A stretch of DNA of 64,000 nucleotides, from positions 2,666,001-2,730,000 of the forward strand of contig NZ_CP154840.1 in assembly GCF_047301505.1 (NCBI RefSeq), in the 5' to 3' direction. The notes under the pieces are model-generated. The model ran no database searches. It saw nothing but the letters and a program-made list of their open reading frames with translations, and was not told the origin of the DNA. Made by a program: the position numbers and the translations under genes. The stretch is from Lysinibacillus_B sp031181585 (lineage in GTDB: Bacteria; Bacillota; Bacilli; Bacillales_A; Planococcaceae). Positions within the stretch are counted from its first letter, which is position 1. Each line of letters opens with the position of its first letter. Shown one piece after another: positions 1 to 7,466 of the stretch.

Positions 1-1618
1 GCTGCGCACTTTCAACCCCTTCTGCGACGACTTTCATTTTCAGACGATGCGCCATTTGAATAATCGCATCTACTACCGCCTGTTTATCATCTAAAGAGCA
101 TATGTGCTGAATAAAGCTGCGGTCGATTTTCAAAATATCAAGCGGAAATCTAACTAAATAGCTTAATGATGAGTAGCCTGTGCCGAAATCATCAATCGAA
201 AGCTTGAACCCCATCTGTTTGAGTCTAACCAGCTTGCTGACTGTTTCAGAAGCGCTGTTCATCACGGTTCTTTCCGTCATTTCAATTTCAAAGTTAACGG
301 CTGATGTATTATTTCTTTCTAAAATCTGTTGAATTGATTCAAGAAAATTTTGTTGCTGGAAATGAATACTGGAAATATTAATAGCTATTGGAACTTTCAT
401 AAGCCCTGCTTCCATTATTTTCTTGTGGCTTTCACATGCCAAATCAAATATCATTTCACTTAGTGGAATGATGAGCCCCGTTTCCTCAGCATAAGGAATA
501 AATTCTGCTGGCGAGACAAACCCCAATTTGTCATTCTGCCAGCGTACTAGCGCTTCTACTCCAATCAGCTGCATATTTTTTGCATTAATTTTCGGCTGAA
601 AATATAAAGTGAAGTCCCGATTGTCTATTGCTTTTCGAAGCTCAGTATCAAGCAGTAATACACGCTTTGTATCTGTATGTAAGTCATCAAAGTAGAATGA
701 AAAGCCATTTCGTCCATTTTGCTTAGAGAAGGCCATTGCCTTATCGGCCCGATTTACTAGCAGGTCCGTAGTCTCTCCATCTGTTGGAAATATACTAATC
801 CCCATGCTTGTAGAGACAAAAATTTCCTGTCCATCCAGGATGACAGGTTCTTCAATCACTCGTATAATTTTTTCAGCAAATTTGGCTGCCTCACGCGGAT
901 GTACAATGTTTGTCAGTGTAATGACAAATTCATCTCCCCCATAACGCGCCAATATATCTTTATTTTTCAACAGTCCCTGTATACGATTCGCAACTTCCAC
1001 TAGTAATGAATCACCGACTGCATGTCCAAGCGTGTCATTCACTTGTTTAAATCGGTCTAAATCCAAAAAGAAAACTGCATGCTGTATATTATGAGATACG
1101 TGTGTACTCGATTCCAACAAGGCATTCATTCGCTCCAAATAAGCAAAGCGATTGCATACATCGGTTAAAGAATCTGTCAGTGCCCGCTTCTGTAATTCAT
1201 CTTCAACGATTTTACGTTCCGAAAGGTCTGTAAAAATGCCACAATAATTTGTAATCTCTCCTGCAGGATCTTTTACAGCCATAATTGTGAGCCATTCCGG
1301 GTAAACATCTCCTGTTTTACGGCGGTTCCAAATCTCTCCTTGCCAAACTCCATTATTATAGAGGGTTTCCCACATAGTAAGATAAAACGAAAGATCATGT
1401 ATACCGGATTGGAGTATAGAAGGATTTTTACCTACTACTTCTTCAACACTGTATCCCGTCACAAATTCAAATGCAGGATTTACACTGATAATCTTTTTAT
1501 TTTTATCCGTAATCATGATTCCTTCATTTACATTCTCAAAAATCTTCATGATCAGGTGTTCTGGATACCGGGAGAGTGTTTTTTTCTTTTCCTCACCGGC
1601 CTTGGTACGTTTGTCCAA
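1..1618 (-). CDS. PAS-GGDEF-EAL cyclic-di-GMP turnover protein (3' end outside window)
   Basis: Only about 539 codons are visible; the C-terminus continues beyond base 1. Translation gives an N-terminal PAS domain (about residues 25-130, containing GIMITD and VTGYSVEEVVG), then a GGDEF domain with an intact GGDEF motif (near base 940). An EAL domain follows with EALVRW (near 550), DDFGTGYSS, KIDRSF and VVAEGVES (near 20). Both the cyclase and the phosphodiesterase signatures look intact, so it may make, degrade or only bind c-di-GMP; sequence alone does not decide. No membrane segment is visible, so it is probably a cytosolic sensor. I chose a TTG start at 1618-1616 because an in-frame TGA lies only three codons upstream and AAGGGTGA is 6 bases before it; the next ATG is at codon 24. 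Confidence 0.88.
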   Translation of the reverse strand, partial: MDKRTKAGEEKKKTLSRYPEHLIMKIFENVNEGIMITDKNKKIISVNPAFEFVTGYSVEEVVGKNPSILQSGIHDLSFYLTMWETLYNNGVWQGEIWNRRKTGDVYPEWLTIMAVKDPAGEITNYCGIFTDLSERKIVEDELQKRALTDSLTDVCNRFAYLERMNALLESSTHVSHNIQHAVFFLDLDRFKQVNDTLGHAVGDSLLVEVANRIQGLLKNKDILARYGGDEFVITLTNIVHPREAAKFAEKIIRVIEEPVILDGQEIFVSTSMGISIFPTDGETTDLLVNRADKAMAFSKQNGRNGFSFYFDDLHTDTKRVLLLDTELRKAIDNRDFTLYFQPKINAKNMQLIGVEALVRWQNDKLGFVSPAEFIPYAEETGLIIPLSEMIFDLACESHKKIMEAGLMKVPIAINISSIHFQQQNFLESIQQILERNNTSAVNFEIEMTERTVMNSASETVSKLVRLKQMGFKLSIDDFGTGYSSLSYLVRFPLDILKIDRSFIQHICSLDDKQAVVDAIIQMAHRLKMKVVAEGVESAQ

Positions 1619-1642
1619 TGAACTTCACCCTTATCTCATCTC

Positions 1643-1681
1643 TAAAAGAAAGGCCCTCCAATAAAAATGGAGAGCCTTTTT
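1643..1681 (-). terminator. Intrinsic terminator of rnpB
   Basis: Inverted arms at 1650-1660 and 1668-1678 (AAGGC-CTCCA type stem, 7-base loop) are followed on the minus strand by a T-rich run (TTTCTTTT). It lies just after the RNase P RNA 3' end and just before the GGDEF-EAL start. Confidence 0.8.
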
Positions 1682-1694
1682 ATTAAACAAAAAA

Positions 1695-2099
1695 GCATCG
1701 TAAAATTCAGTAAGCCATGTTTTGTTCCTGAGTACTCAAACGGGCGGTGCCCTCGTACAATCAGGCAGTAATCATCTATCTACGCAAAAGTAAACTAATG
1801 CGTCCCTCCATCCGTTCAATTCCTTTTGGAGAGTGCCCCTACCATAATTTGGGTTTCTCACTCGTGGGGTTTACCTCGTTCCACCTTGCAGGTTTCCCCG
1901 CAAGCTTCGTCACTGTGGCACTTTCAGGAAGTGTATGCCATATCCGAAGACTTAGGCATTCCTTCCGCCGTCAAAGCTGCGCTTTGCCTTACCTTATTTT
2001 TTCAGTAAGCACGAACACTACGGCCATCTCAGATCCGTGTGAGCATGGACTTTCCTCTACATAGTCAAGCTATGCAGCGATTACTCGAATTTCATGATG
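1695..2099 (-). ncRNA. rnpB: RNase P RNA, Bacillus type (class B)
   Basis: The minus strand carries the hallmarks of the catalytic RNA of RNase P. These include GAGGAAAGTCCATGCTC near the 5' end, a GTAAACCCC segment, GAGAAACCCAAATT, and the 3' portion AGATAGATGATTACTGCC followed by ACAAAACATGGCTTA. Helix P1 can be formed by the 5' bases at 2091-2099 with the 3' bases at 1695-1707, which sets both ends and gives about 405 nt, close to the 401 nt of B. subtilis. It matures tRNA 5' ends. The location next to gpsB matches B. subtilis. Short ORFs on the opposite strand here are shadows of the RNA. Confidence 0.96.
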
Positions 2100-2106
2100 T
2101 ATTTTT

Positions 2107-2135
2107 ATTATACTGCAAATAAAGTGTAATGACAA
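2107..2135 (-). promoter_or_regulatory. Sigma-A promoter of rnpB
   Basis: On the minus strand TTGTCA (2135-2130) is separated by exactly 17 bases from a perfect TATAAT (2112-2107), placing the start point about 8 bases before the deduced RNase P RNA 5' end. Confidence 0.9.
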
Positions 2136-2145
2136 TACGGGATTA

Positions 2146-2445
2146 TTACATTCTTTCCCTAAGTTTGTCACCGAATACTGCTTTTTCTAGATTTGCCAAG
2201 CGTTTGATAATATCATAATTCATATTACTTGTACTTGGCTGAGCTATTGGTTTTTTCGAGCTACCCGCCAATTCTTCTTTTAAGCGCTCATTTTCAGCCT
2301 TAAGCGTATTCAGTACTTCTTCAAATTTATCGTAATCTTCCATTATTTGATCCAGAAATTGGTCTACTTGGTCTATATTATAACCTTTTACACTCTTTTT
2401 AAATTCCTTCTCCAAAATAACTTTTGAAGTTAATTTAATGTCCAT
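2146..2445 (-). CDS. gpsB: Cell division regulator GpsB
   Basis: 99 residues, the family length. The N-terminal DivIVA-like lipid/partner-binding fold is recognisable (ILEKEFKKSVKGYNIDQVDQFLD, residues about 9-31, written here only as landmarks). A coiled coil follows to about residue 62, then a linker and a short C-terminal trimerisation helix (NYDIIKRLANLEKAVFG). GpsB shuttles between septum and side wall and docks class A PBPs; ponA lies 5 kb away in this window. It is encoded just upstream of rnpB, as in B. subtilis. The family assignment is firm. Confidence 0.95.
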   Translation of the reverse strand: MDIKLTSKVILEKEFKKSVKGYNIDQVDQFLDQIMEDYDKFEEVLNTLKAENERLKEELAGSSKKPIAQPSTSNMNYDIIKRLANLEKAVFGDKLRERM

Positions 2446-2529
2446 TCACATCGCCCTTCCATACTCTGTACATATGTGGACTCATTATAACACAAAGCCT
2501 ACAAAAACGTGAATGAAAGTATAGGGATT

Positions 2530-3774
2530 TCATTTATTTAATTTATTTGTAATCCGGTGTAATCTCTTCTCCCATTTTGAAAATTGCTTTTCCTTCTGAA
2601 GCGATGACCACTTTTCATGACTGCTGATTAATTGCAGGCCAGTTTGGGTATAAACCTTCGCTTCCTCGTAGTCTCGTAAATGATGCTCTGCAATGATGGC
2701 GAGTTGTTCATATGCTCTGATCTGAAAGGGTATATCAATTGCCGGCAATGCCTTGATAAGTGACTTTGCTGCCTGTTCATACTGGCATGCTCTTTTCTGT
2801 TCCATCGCTAAATAAAAATGTGCGAGTCCAGTATCTGTTATATCAAAATGTTCCGTAACGGTAGTAAGGACATTTATTCCTGTATTTTTTTGCTTTAAAT
2901 CATTATACCATTTCCCTATATTTGTGTATGTTACGGCAGAGTCACTTATTTCTTTTTGGAACAATAACTGAGTTGAATGAATATAGAGTGTGACAAGTGA
3001 TAACAGATCCCACTCATTATGATGAAGTACCTTCATGAGTGCATCCGCCTGTCCACTTTTAACAGCATCTAAATAGATAATCGGGGCTAGAAATCCCGGA
3101 ATATCGCCTACACGCTGAAATCCCAATTTTTCTTGTTCAATCGTTGTCAGCTTCATCTTCTCTAAGTCATTTTTCCATAAGCGCTTTGTGCTATGAAGCA
3201 AATCGATCTGCTTTTGCTGGCGCAGCTTAGGAATATACGCCTGATTCAATGTCCAGCGCGTTTCAAGCTGCGGCCAATCAAAGCTTTTCCCGTTATAGGA
3301 TACAATCGTCGCTGTCCGCTGCCAGAGCTTTGATTCAAATAACAAGGCCGCTTCATTTGATGGATCGGCAAGGACATACTGAGTTAAAGTAAATTCCTCC
3401 CCATCCGTCTCGAGGAAGCCTAAAAGGAAAATATGCGTGCCCACTCCCTTTAATCCAGTTGTTTCAGTATCAAAAAACACGAGCGTTTCATCAGACGTAA
3501 CAGCATAAGGATGTTCTTCAGACTGCTCCCATAATCCGATGGCGTCAAACAGTTCTTGAAGCTCGTAATGTCCATGTCTGTACGTAAGAGGATATGTCAC
3601 AACCCGCTTGAATAATACACCGAAATCATTTTCAACAAGAGTTAGTCCTGCCTGCTTCCATGTTCCTATATAGTTTGGCACATCCGGCTTTATAAACGCA
3701 GGCTTTTGCTGCTTTGTTTCCGTCTTTTTCCCAAGCATTTTTTTCATTTGGAGTATTTTGTTTTCATAACTCAT
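2530..3774 (-). CDS. mrfB: Mitomycin repair exonuclease MrfB (YprB family)
   Basis: DEDD-type nuclease of the RNase H-like fold. Exonuclease motif I DTETTGL is at about residues 102-108, motif II-like SYNGKSFDWPQLE follows, and HNEWDLLSL supplies the third acidic site. The C-terminal third is helical and TPR-like. In B. subtilis MrfB acts with helicase MrfA in a UvrABC-independent pathway that removes mitomycin C adducts. The start used here is the ATG at 3774, which overlaps the mrfA stop as ATGA; a GTG three codons upstream is possible. The protein is 414 residues, against 413 in B. subtilis. The pair is a translationally coupled operon. Confidence 0.92.
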   Translation of the reverse strand: MSYENKILQMKKMLGKKTETKQQKPAFIKPDVPNYIGTWKQAGLTLVENDFGVLFKRVVTYPLTYRHGHYELQELFDAIGLWEQSEEHPYAVTSDETLVFFDTETTGLKGVGTHIFLLGFLETDGEEFTLTQYVLADPSNEAALLFESKLWQRTATIVSYNGKSFDWPQLETRWTLNQAYIPKLRQQKQIDLLHSTKRLWKNDLEKMKLTTIEQEKLGFQRVGDIPGFLAPIIYLDAVKSGQADALMKVLHHNEWDLLSLVTLYIHSTQLLFQKEISDSAVTYTNIGKWYNDLKQKNTGINVLTTVTEHFDITDTGLAHFYLAMEQKRACQYEQAAKSLIKALPAIDIPFQIRAYEQLAIIAEHHLRDYEEAKVYTQTGLQLISSHEKWSSLQKEKQFSKWEKRLHRITNKLNK

Positions 3775-6053
3775 GGGAGCCACTCCATCTCATCTTTTAA
3801 AATAGTTAAGACTTTTAATACTTGTTTTTTACTATCACCAAGACTATCCTGGGCACCTATGCAGGACGGACATCCAGATTTACAAGGACAATTTTCCACA
3901 TGTTCGATTGTCCGTTCAAGCAAGGAAAGCAAAATATCATATATTCTTTCACTTAGACCAATGCCGCCTGGATAACTATCATAAATAAATATTGTCGGTC
4001 TGTCATTATGAACAGCTTTTACTTGCGGAACGACCGATAAGTCACTTCGATCACAATGAAGAAACAGCGGGATAAAGCTGCCCATCGCATAAGCTGCCCC
4101 ATTCAATGCATCTGTCAATTGCTCCTCCGACCAGTTTTCAGGCATATCAAAGCTTACCCATGTGGCACTCGTATGCATTTCCATCGGCGGAATTGAAATC
4201 GGTCCTGATCCGATATTATCATGCGTATTGAAACGGATTTTCTTAAAAATTGTTGGAATAGCTAGTAAACCAACATCTCCGTAGCTGACCGTTGCAGACT
4301 TGTACGCAGCTGATTTGTCCTCGCTCAGTACCTTCAGTTCAACAGCGAGGTTCGCGTCTGTGAAATAATCGACCTCCACTTCGCGTACGTAAGCCTTCTT
4401 TTCCTCCCAATCGAGCTCTTCTACTTGAAACTGTGTTCCTTGATGCATATAAATCGCTTCCTCATGAAGTAATGTCATGGCGCTATATGTATCCATTTCG
4501 CCTATCACCTTATTTTGCGGCAATGTCATATCAATAATGACGACATTTTCCTGAGCCGCAGAGCGAAGGCTGATTTCATGAGCCGGAAAACGGTCGCTCA
4601 TCCAGTGCCATTGTGTGCTTGTCTTAACAAGTACTCCTTCTTCCTCTAAATAAGCAAGCAGCTCCTGTACAGTAAACTCCCCGTATGTGTCCGTCATGGA
4701 AAATGGCAATTCAAACGCGGCACATTTTAAATGGTCCATTAAAATGATGATATTATCCGGATTGATCCGTGCTTCTTCCGGATGCGTACCGAAAAAGTAC
4801 GTCGGGTGGTTAACGATATATTGGTCCAGGGCGGTAGACTGGGCTACGTAAATGATCAATGCCTCGTCCTGACGGCGACCTGCACGCCCTGACTGCTGCC
4901 AGGCACTCGCAATATTCCCCGGATAGCCTGTCATAATGCAGGCCTGTAGTTGTCCAATATCGACCCCCAGCTCTAAAGCATTCGTCGAAACGACCATTTG
5001 GATAGAGCCATCTCGTAAGCCTTTTTCGATAGCCCGCCGCTCACTCGGGAGATAACCGCCGCGATAGCCTTGAATCGATTCATCCTGTATTTTTTTAGCT
5101 GTGAGTGACTTTAAGTATGTGACAAGCATTTCTACTCGAACTCTTGATTTAGCAAAAATTATAGTCTGTATGCCCGCTTCGAATAGCCTTTTGGATAAAT
5201 CGCGCACCTCCAGCACTACACTCCGGCGGACACCAAACGTCGTATTAACGATTGGCGGATTATAAAAGATGAATGTCTTCTTACCAATTGGTGCTCCTGA
5301 TTTTGCAATTAGCTCATGCTTCTCGTTCGTTAAAGTTTCTGCCAGCTCTTTCGGATTTTTAATCGTCGCTGATGTACAAATAAATATTGGATTTGAGCCA
5401 TAGAATGCACAGATTCGTTTCAAGCGCCGAATGACGTGTGCTACATGGCTGCCAAATACCCCTTTATACGTATGCAGTTCATCGATGACAATGTATTTTA
5501 TGTTTTCAAATAATGACACCCATTTTGTATGATGAGGGAGAATACCGGAATGCAGCATATCAGGATTTGTCATGATAATGTGACCGGCTTTTCGTATTTT
5601 TGTACGAATACCGGGAGCTGTATCTCCATCATAGGTATAGCTTAAGATCTCTTCTCCTGTCGCTTCAATCAGTTCATTCAAATCTGTTTTCTGATCCTGT
5701 GCAAGTGCCTTTGTGGGAAACAAATAAATCGCCCGGCTCGATTTATTATTGATTATTTCTTGCAAAACAGGTAAATGATAACAAAGTGATTTACCGGATG
5801 CAGTAGGAGTGATAGCAGTAAACGAGACACCACGAACCGCTTTATCAAATGCTTCTCGTTGATGCGTATATAATTGTTCAATTCCGCGTTTTTGCAGCGC
5901 ACTTTTCAGCGAGGGATGCAGTTCCTCAGGAAAGGGCTCATACTCTGCAGCTTTGCCATCCAGCGTATGCCAGTGGACGATATTCTCTTTCAGTTCTTCG
6001 TCATACTGCCATGCCTGAAGCAGTTCGCTAATGGACTTTTTCTTACTAAACAT
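3771..6053 (-). CDS. mrfA: DEAD/DEAH helicase MrfA (YprA family), mitomycin repair
   Basis: Superfamily 2 helicase, 760 residues. Motif I TPTASGKS is at residues 82-89 and motif II is DELH at 191-194. SATIKNP forms motif III, and QQSGRAGRR is motif VI in the C-terminal RecA domain. A C-terminal MrfA-type domain carries a four-cysteine cluster CPCKSGCPSC at residues 722-731, expected to bind zinc. It supplies ATP-driven translocation for MrfB. It overlaps yppE upstream by 8 bases and mrfB downstream by 4, so the three genes probably form one transcript. All key motifs are intact. Confidence 0.95.
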   Translation of the reverse strand: MFSKKKSISELLQAWQYDEELKENIVHWHTLDGKAAEYEPFPEELHPSLKSALQKRGIEQLYTHQREAFDKAVRGVSFTAITPTASGKSLCYHLPVLQEIINNKSSRAIYLFPTKALAQDQKTDLNELIEATGEEILSYTYDGDTAPGIRTKIRKAGHIIMTNPDMLHSGILPHHTKWVSLFENIKYIVIDELHTYKGVFGSHVAHVIRRLKRICAFYGSNPIFICTSATIKNPKELAETLTNEKHELIAKSGAPIGKKTFIFYNPPIVNTTFGVRRSVVLEVRDLSKRLFEAGIQTIIFAKSRVRVEMLVTYLKSLTAKKIQDESIQGYRGGYLPSERRAIEKGLRDGSIQMVVSTNALELGVDIGQLQACIMTGYPGNIASAWQQSGRAGRRQDEALIIYVAQSTALDQYIVNHPTYFFGTHPEEARINPDNIIILMDHLKCAAFELPFSMTDTYGEFTVQELLAYLEEEGVLVKTSTQWHWMSDRFPAHEISLRSAAQENVVIIDMTLPQNKVIGEMDTYSAMTLLHEEAIYMHQGTQFQVEELDWEEKKAYVREVEVDYFTDANLAVELKVLSEDKSAAYKSATVSYGDVGLLAIPTIFKKIRFNTHDNIGSGPISIPPMEMHTSATWVSFDMPENWSEEQLTDALNGAAYAMGSFIPLFLHCDRSDLSVVPQVKAVHNDRPTIFIYDSYPGGIGLSERIYDILLSLLERTIEHVENCPCKSGCPSCIGAQDSLGDSKKQVLKVLTILKDEMEWLP

Positions 6054-6411
6054 GCGTACCTCCCTCCTCTACATACCGCTTTAGTGTACCTAGTGTATAT
6101 TTAGTCGATTCAATAGATTGGATTAATCGTTTTTTGCTGGTAGCTTTATAAAACGATTGCACAACAAATTGTTCCATAGCATCACGCGCATGGTCGATTT
6201 GCTGCTTGTGCATATATTTCGGCTGGTTTATAGCGATCCATTCATAGGCAAGCTGCTGCCAAGTTTCAAGGAGAGTTCGTATTTCATCTGCATATGGCTT
6301 CACTTCATCAAAGAAATTAGGATCAATGTCTCGTTCTCTCATATCGTAAAAGCGTGCTGCTGCCTCATCACACGCTGCAAGAAGTTTATTTGTCATTGTA
6401 AGTAATTCCAT
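6046..6411 (-). CDS. yppE: YppE family protein (DUF1798)
   Basis: A predicted all-helical protein of 121 residues matching the YppE family in length and in neighbourhood (directly upstream of mrfA). Its function is unknown. The ATG at 6411 is preferred over a GTG three codons earlier because GAGGTG lies about 6 bases before it. No signal peptide or membrane segment is seen. Overlap of its 3' end with the mrfA start suggests co-expression with the repair pair, but a role in repair is only guilt by association. Confidence 0.8.
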   Translation of the reverse strand: MELLTMTNKLLAACDEAAARFYDMRERDIDPNFFDEVKPYADEIRTLLETWQQLAYEWIAINQPKYMHKQQIDHARDAMEQFVVQSFYKATSKKRLIQSIESTKYTLGTLKRYVEEGGTHV

Positions 6412-6457
6412 ATTGTACACCTCTAAGAATATTCATTGCTTTTAAGTGTACCAAAAA

Positions 6458-6679
6458 CTAACCTATTTCACTACTTACAGGGGAACGTGTATTCTTTACG
6501 TCACACTTTTTTTCTGCTAAGCTAATTTTTTGATGAGCTTTTACTATCTTTTGATTAGCCTGTGCTATTTTCATCTGCAGTCCAGCACTTGCCTGTACTC
6601 GCTCATATTCCATACGCACCGTCAATAATTCTTCTATGCATTCAATAAGGTTTAGTAATCGATTAATTTTTCGCATCAT
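6458..6679 (-). CDS. Small helical protein of unknown function
   Basis: 73 residues, rich in Lys, Glu, Ala and Gln, with a probable single helix or coiled coil (about residues 5-60) and no cysteine pair or membrane segment. An AGGGGG run about 6 bases upstream of the ATG supports translation. It sits where B. subtilis has several short ypp genes, but I cannot match it to one. It could begin the transcript that runs into yppE-mrfAB (46-base gap). Identity unknown. Confidence 0.55.
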   Translation of the reverse strand: MMRKINRLLNLIECIEELLTVRMEYERVQASAGLQMKIAQANQKIVKAHQKISLAEKKCDVKNTRSPVSSEIG

Positions 6680-6729
6680 TAAGCCCCCTTTTGGAAGACG
6701 TATTAGACGAAAATTAAAAAGTTCCTACA

Positions 6730-6762
6730 CGTTTGCTAAAACTAGTCACCGTTCGCTAAAAC
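6730..6762. repeat. Two 13-base direct repeats in the recU upstream region
   Basis: The copies CGTTTGCTAAAAC (6730-6742) and CGTTCGCTAAAAC (6750-6762) differ at one base and are spaced 20 bases start to start, two helical turns. They lie in the divergent intergenic region between the small 73-residue gene and recU, about 65 bases before the recU start. A regulator-binding pair is plausible; no known operator was recognised. Confidence 0.55.
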
Positions 6763-6826
6763 GTATGATTTTTTGCGTAAATGTTATGGTACACTAATGT
6801 CGTAATGTAAAAGAAAGGGTGATTCC

Positions 6827-7441
6827 ATGGCTATCCGTTATCCAAACGGAAAAGTTTATCAACCTAAACAAAATGAGTCGCCTAAAAAAAAGACCCCAAA
6901 AACAGACATATCATTCGGTAATCGAGGGAAAAGCCTAGAAGACGACTTGAATGAAACGAATGACTTTTATGTAGCAAATGGCCTAGCCAATATTTACAAG
7001 AAACCTGTTCCGATCCAAATCGTCAAAGTAGAGTATCCGAAACGGAGTGCTGCGGTAATACGCGAAGCCTATTTCCGCACGCCTTCCACGACGGACTATA
7101 ATGGCGTATGGAACGGTTATTATATCGATTTCGAAGCAAAGGAAACAGAAAGCAAAACTTCGTTTCCATTGAAAAATATCCATCCGCACCAAATCAAGCA
7201 TATGCAGGCTGTTGTAAATCAAAAAGGGATCGCCTTTTTCATTGTGCGTTTTTCAAAGCTGGACCGTACATTTGTTGCTCCCTTCCAGATAATCGAAAAG
7301 GCATGGCTTGATATGGAGGCCGGTGGAAGAAAATCGATTCCATTAGCTATTTTTGAGGAGTTTGCGGAGGAGCTGCCGCTAGGGTATGCTCCGCGTATCG
7401 ACTACTTACAAGTCGTAAAAAAGTTTGTCGCAAACAAGTAG
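6827..7441 (+). CDS. recU: Holliday junction resolvase RecU
   Basis: 204 residues (B. subtilis 206). The nuclease core has the expected acidic set: D90 in TTDYNG, then DFEAKET with D101, E103 and K105, matching the D-E-x-K pattern of RecU. N-terminal GNRGKSLEDDLN is the conserved DNA-contacting segment. The enzyme cleaves four-way junctions during recombination and repair and modulates RecA. AAAGGGTG precedes the ATG. It is followed after 25 bases by ponA, the conserved Bacillales arrangement. Confidence 0.96.
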   Translation: MAIRYPNGKVYQPKQNESPKKKTPKTDISFGNRGKSLEDDLNETNDFYVANGLANIYKKPVPIQIVKVEYPKRSAAVIREAYFRTPSTTDYNGVWNGYYIDFEAKETESKTSFPLKNIHPHQIKHMQAVVNQKGIAFFIVRFSKLDRTFVAPFQIIEKAWLDMEAGGRKSIPLAIFEEFAEELPLGYAPRIDYLQVVKKFVANK

Positions 7442-7466
7442 TTTGTGAAAGTGAGGAGAAGAAAAC

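Noticed and set aside
1747..2064. Plus-strand reading frames of 60-105 codons
   Set aside because: They lie wholly inside the RNase P RNA on the opposite strand and have no ribosome sites.
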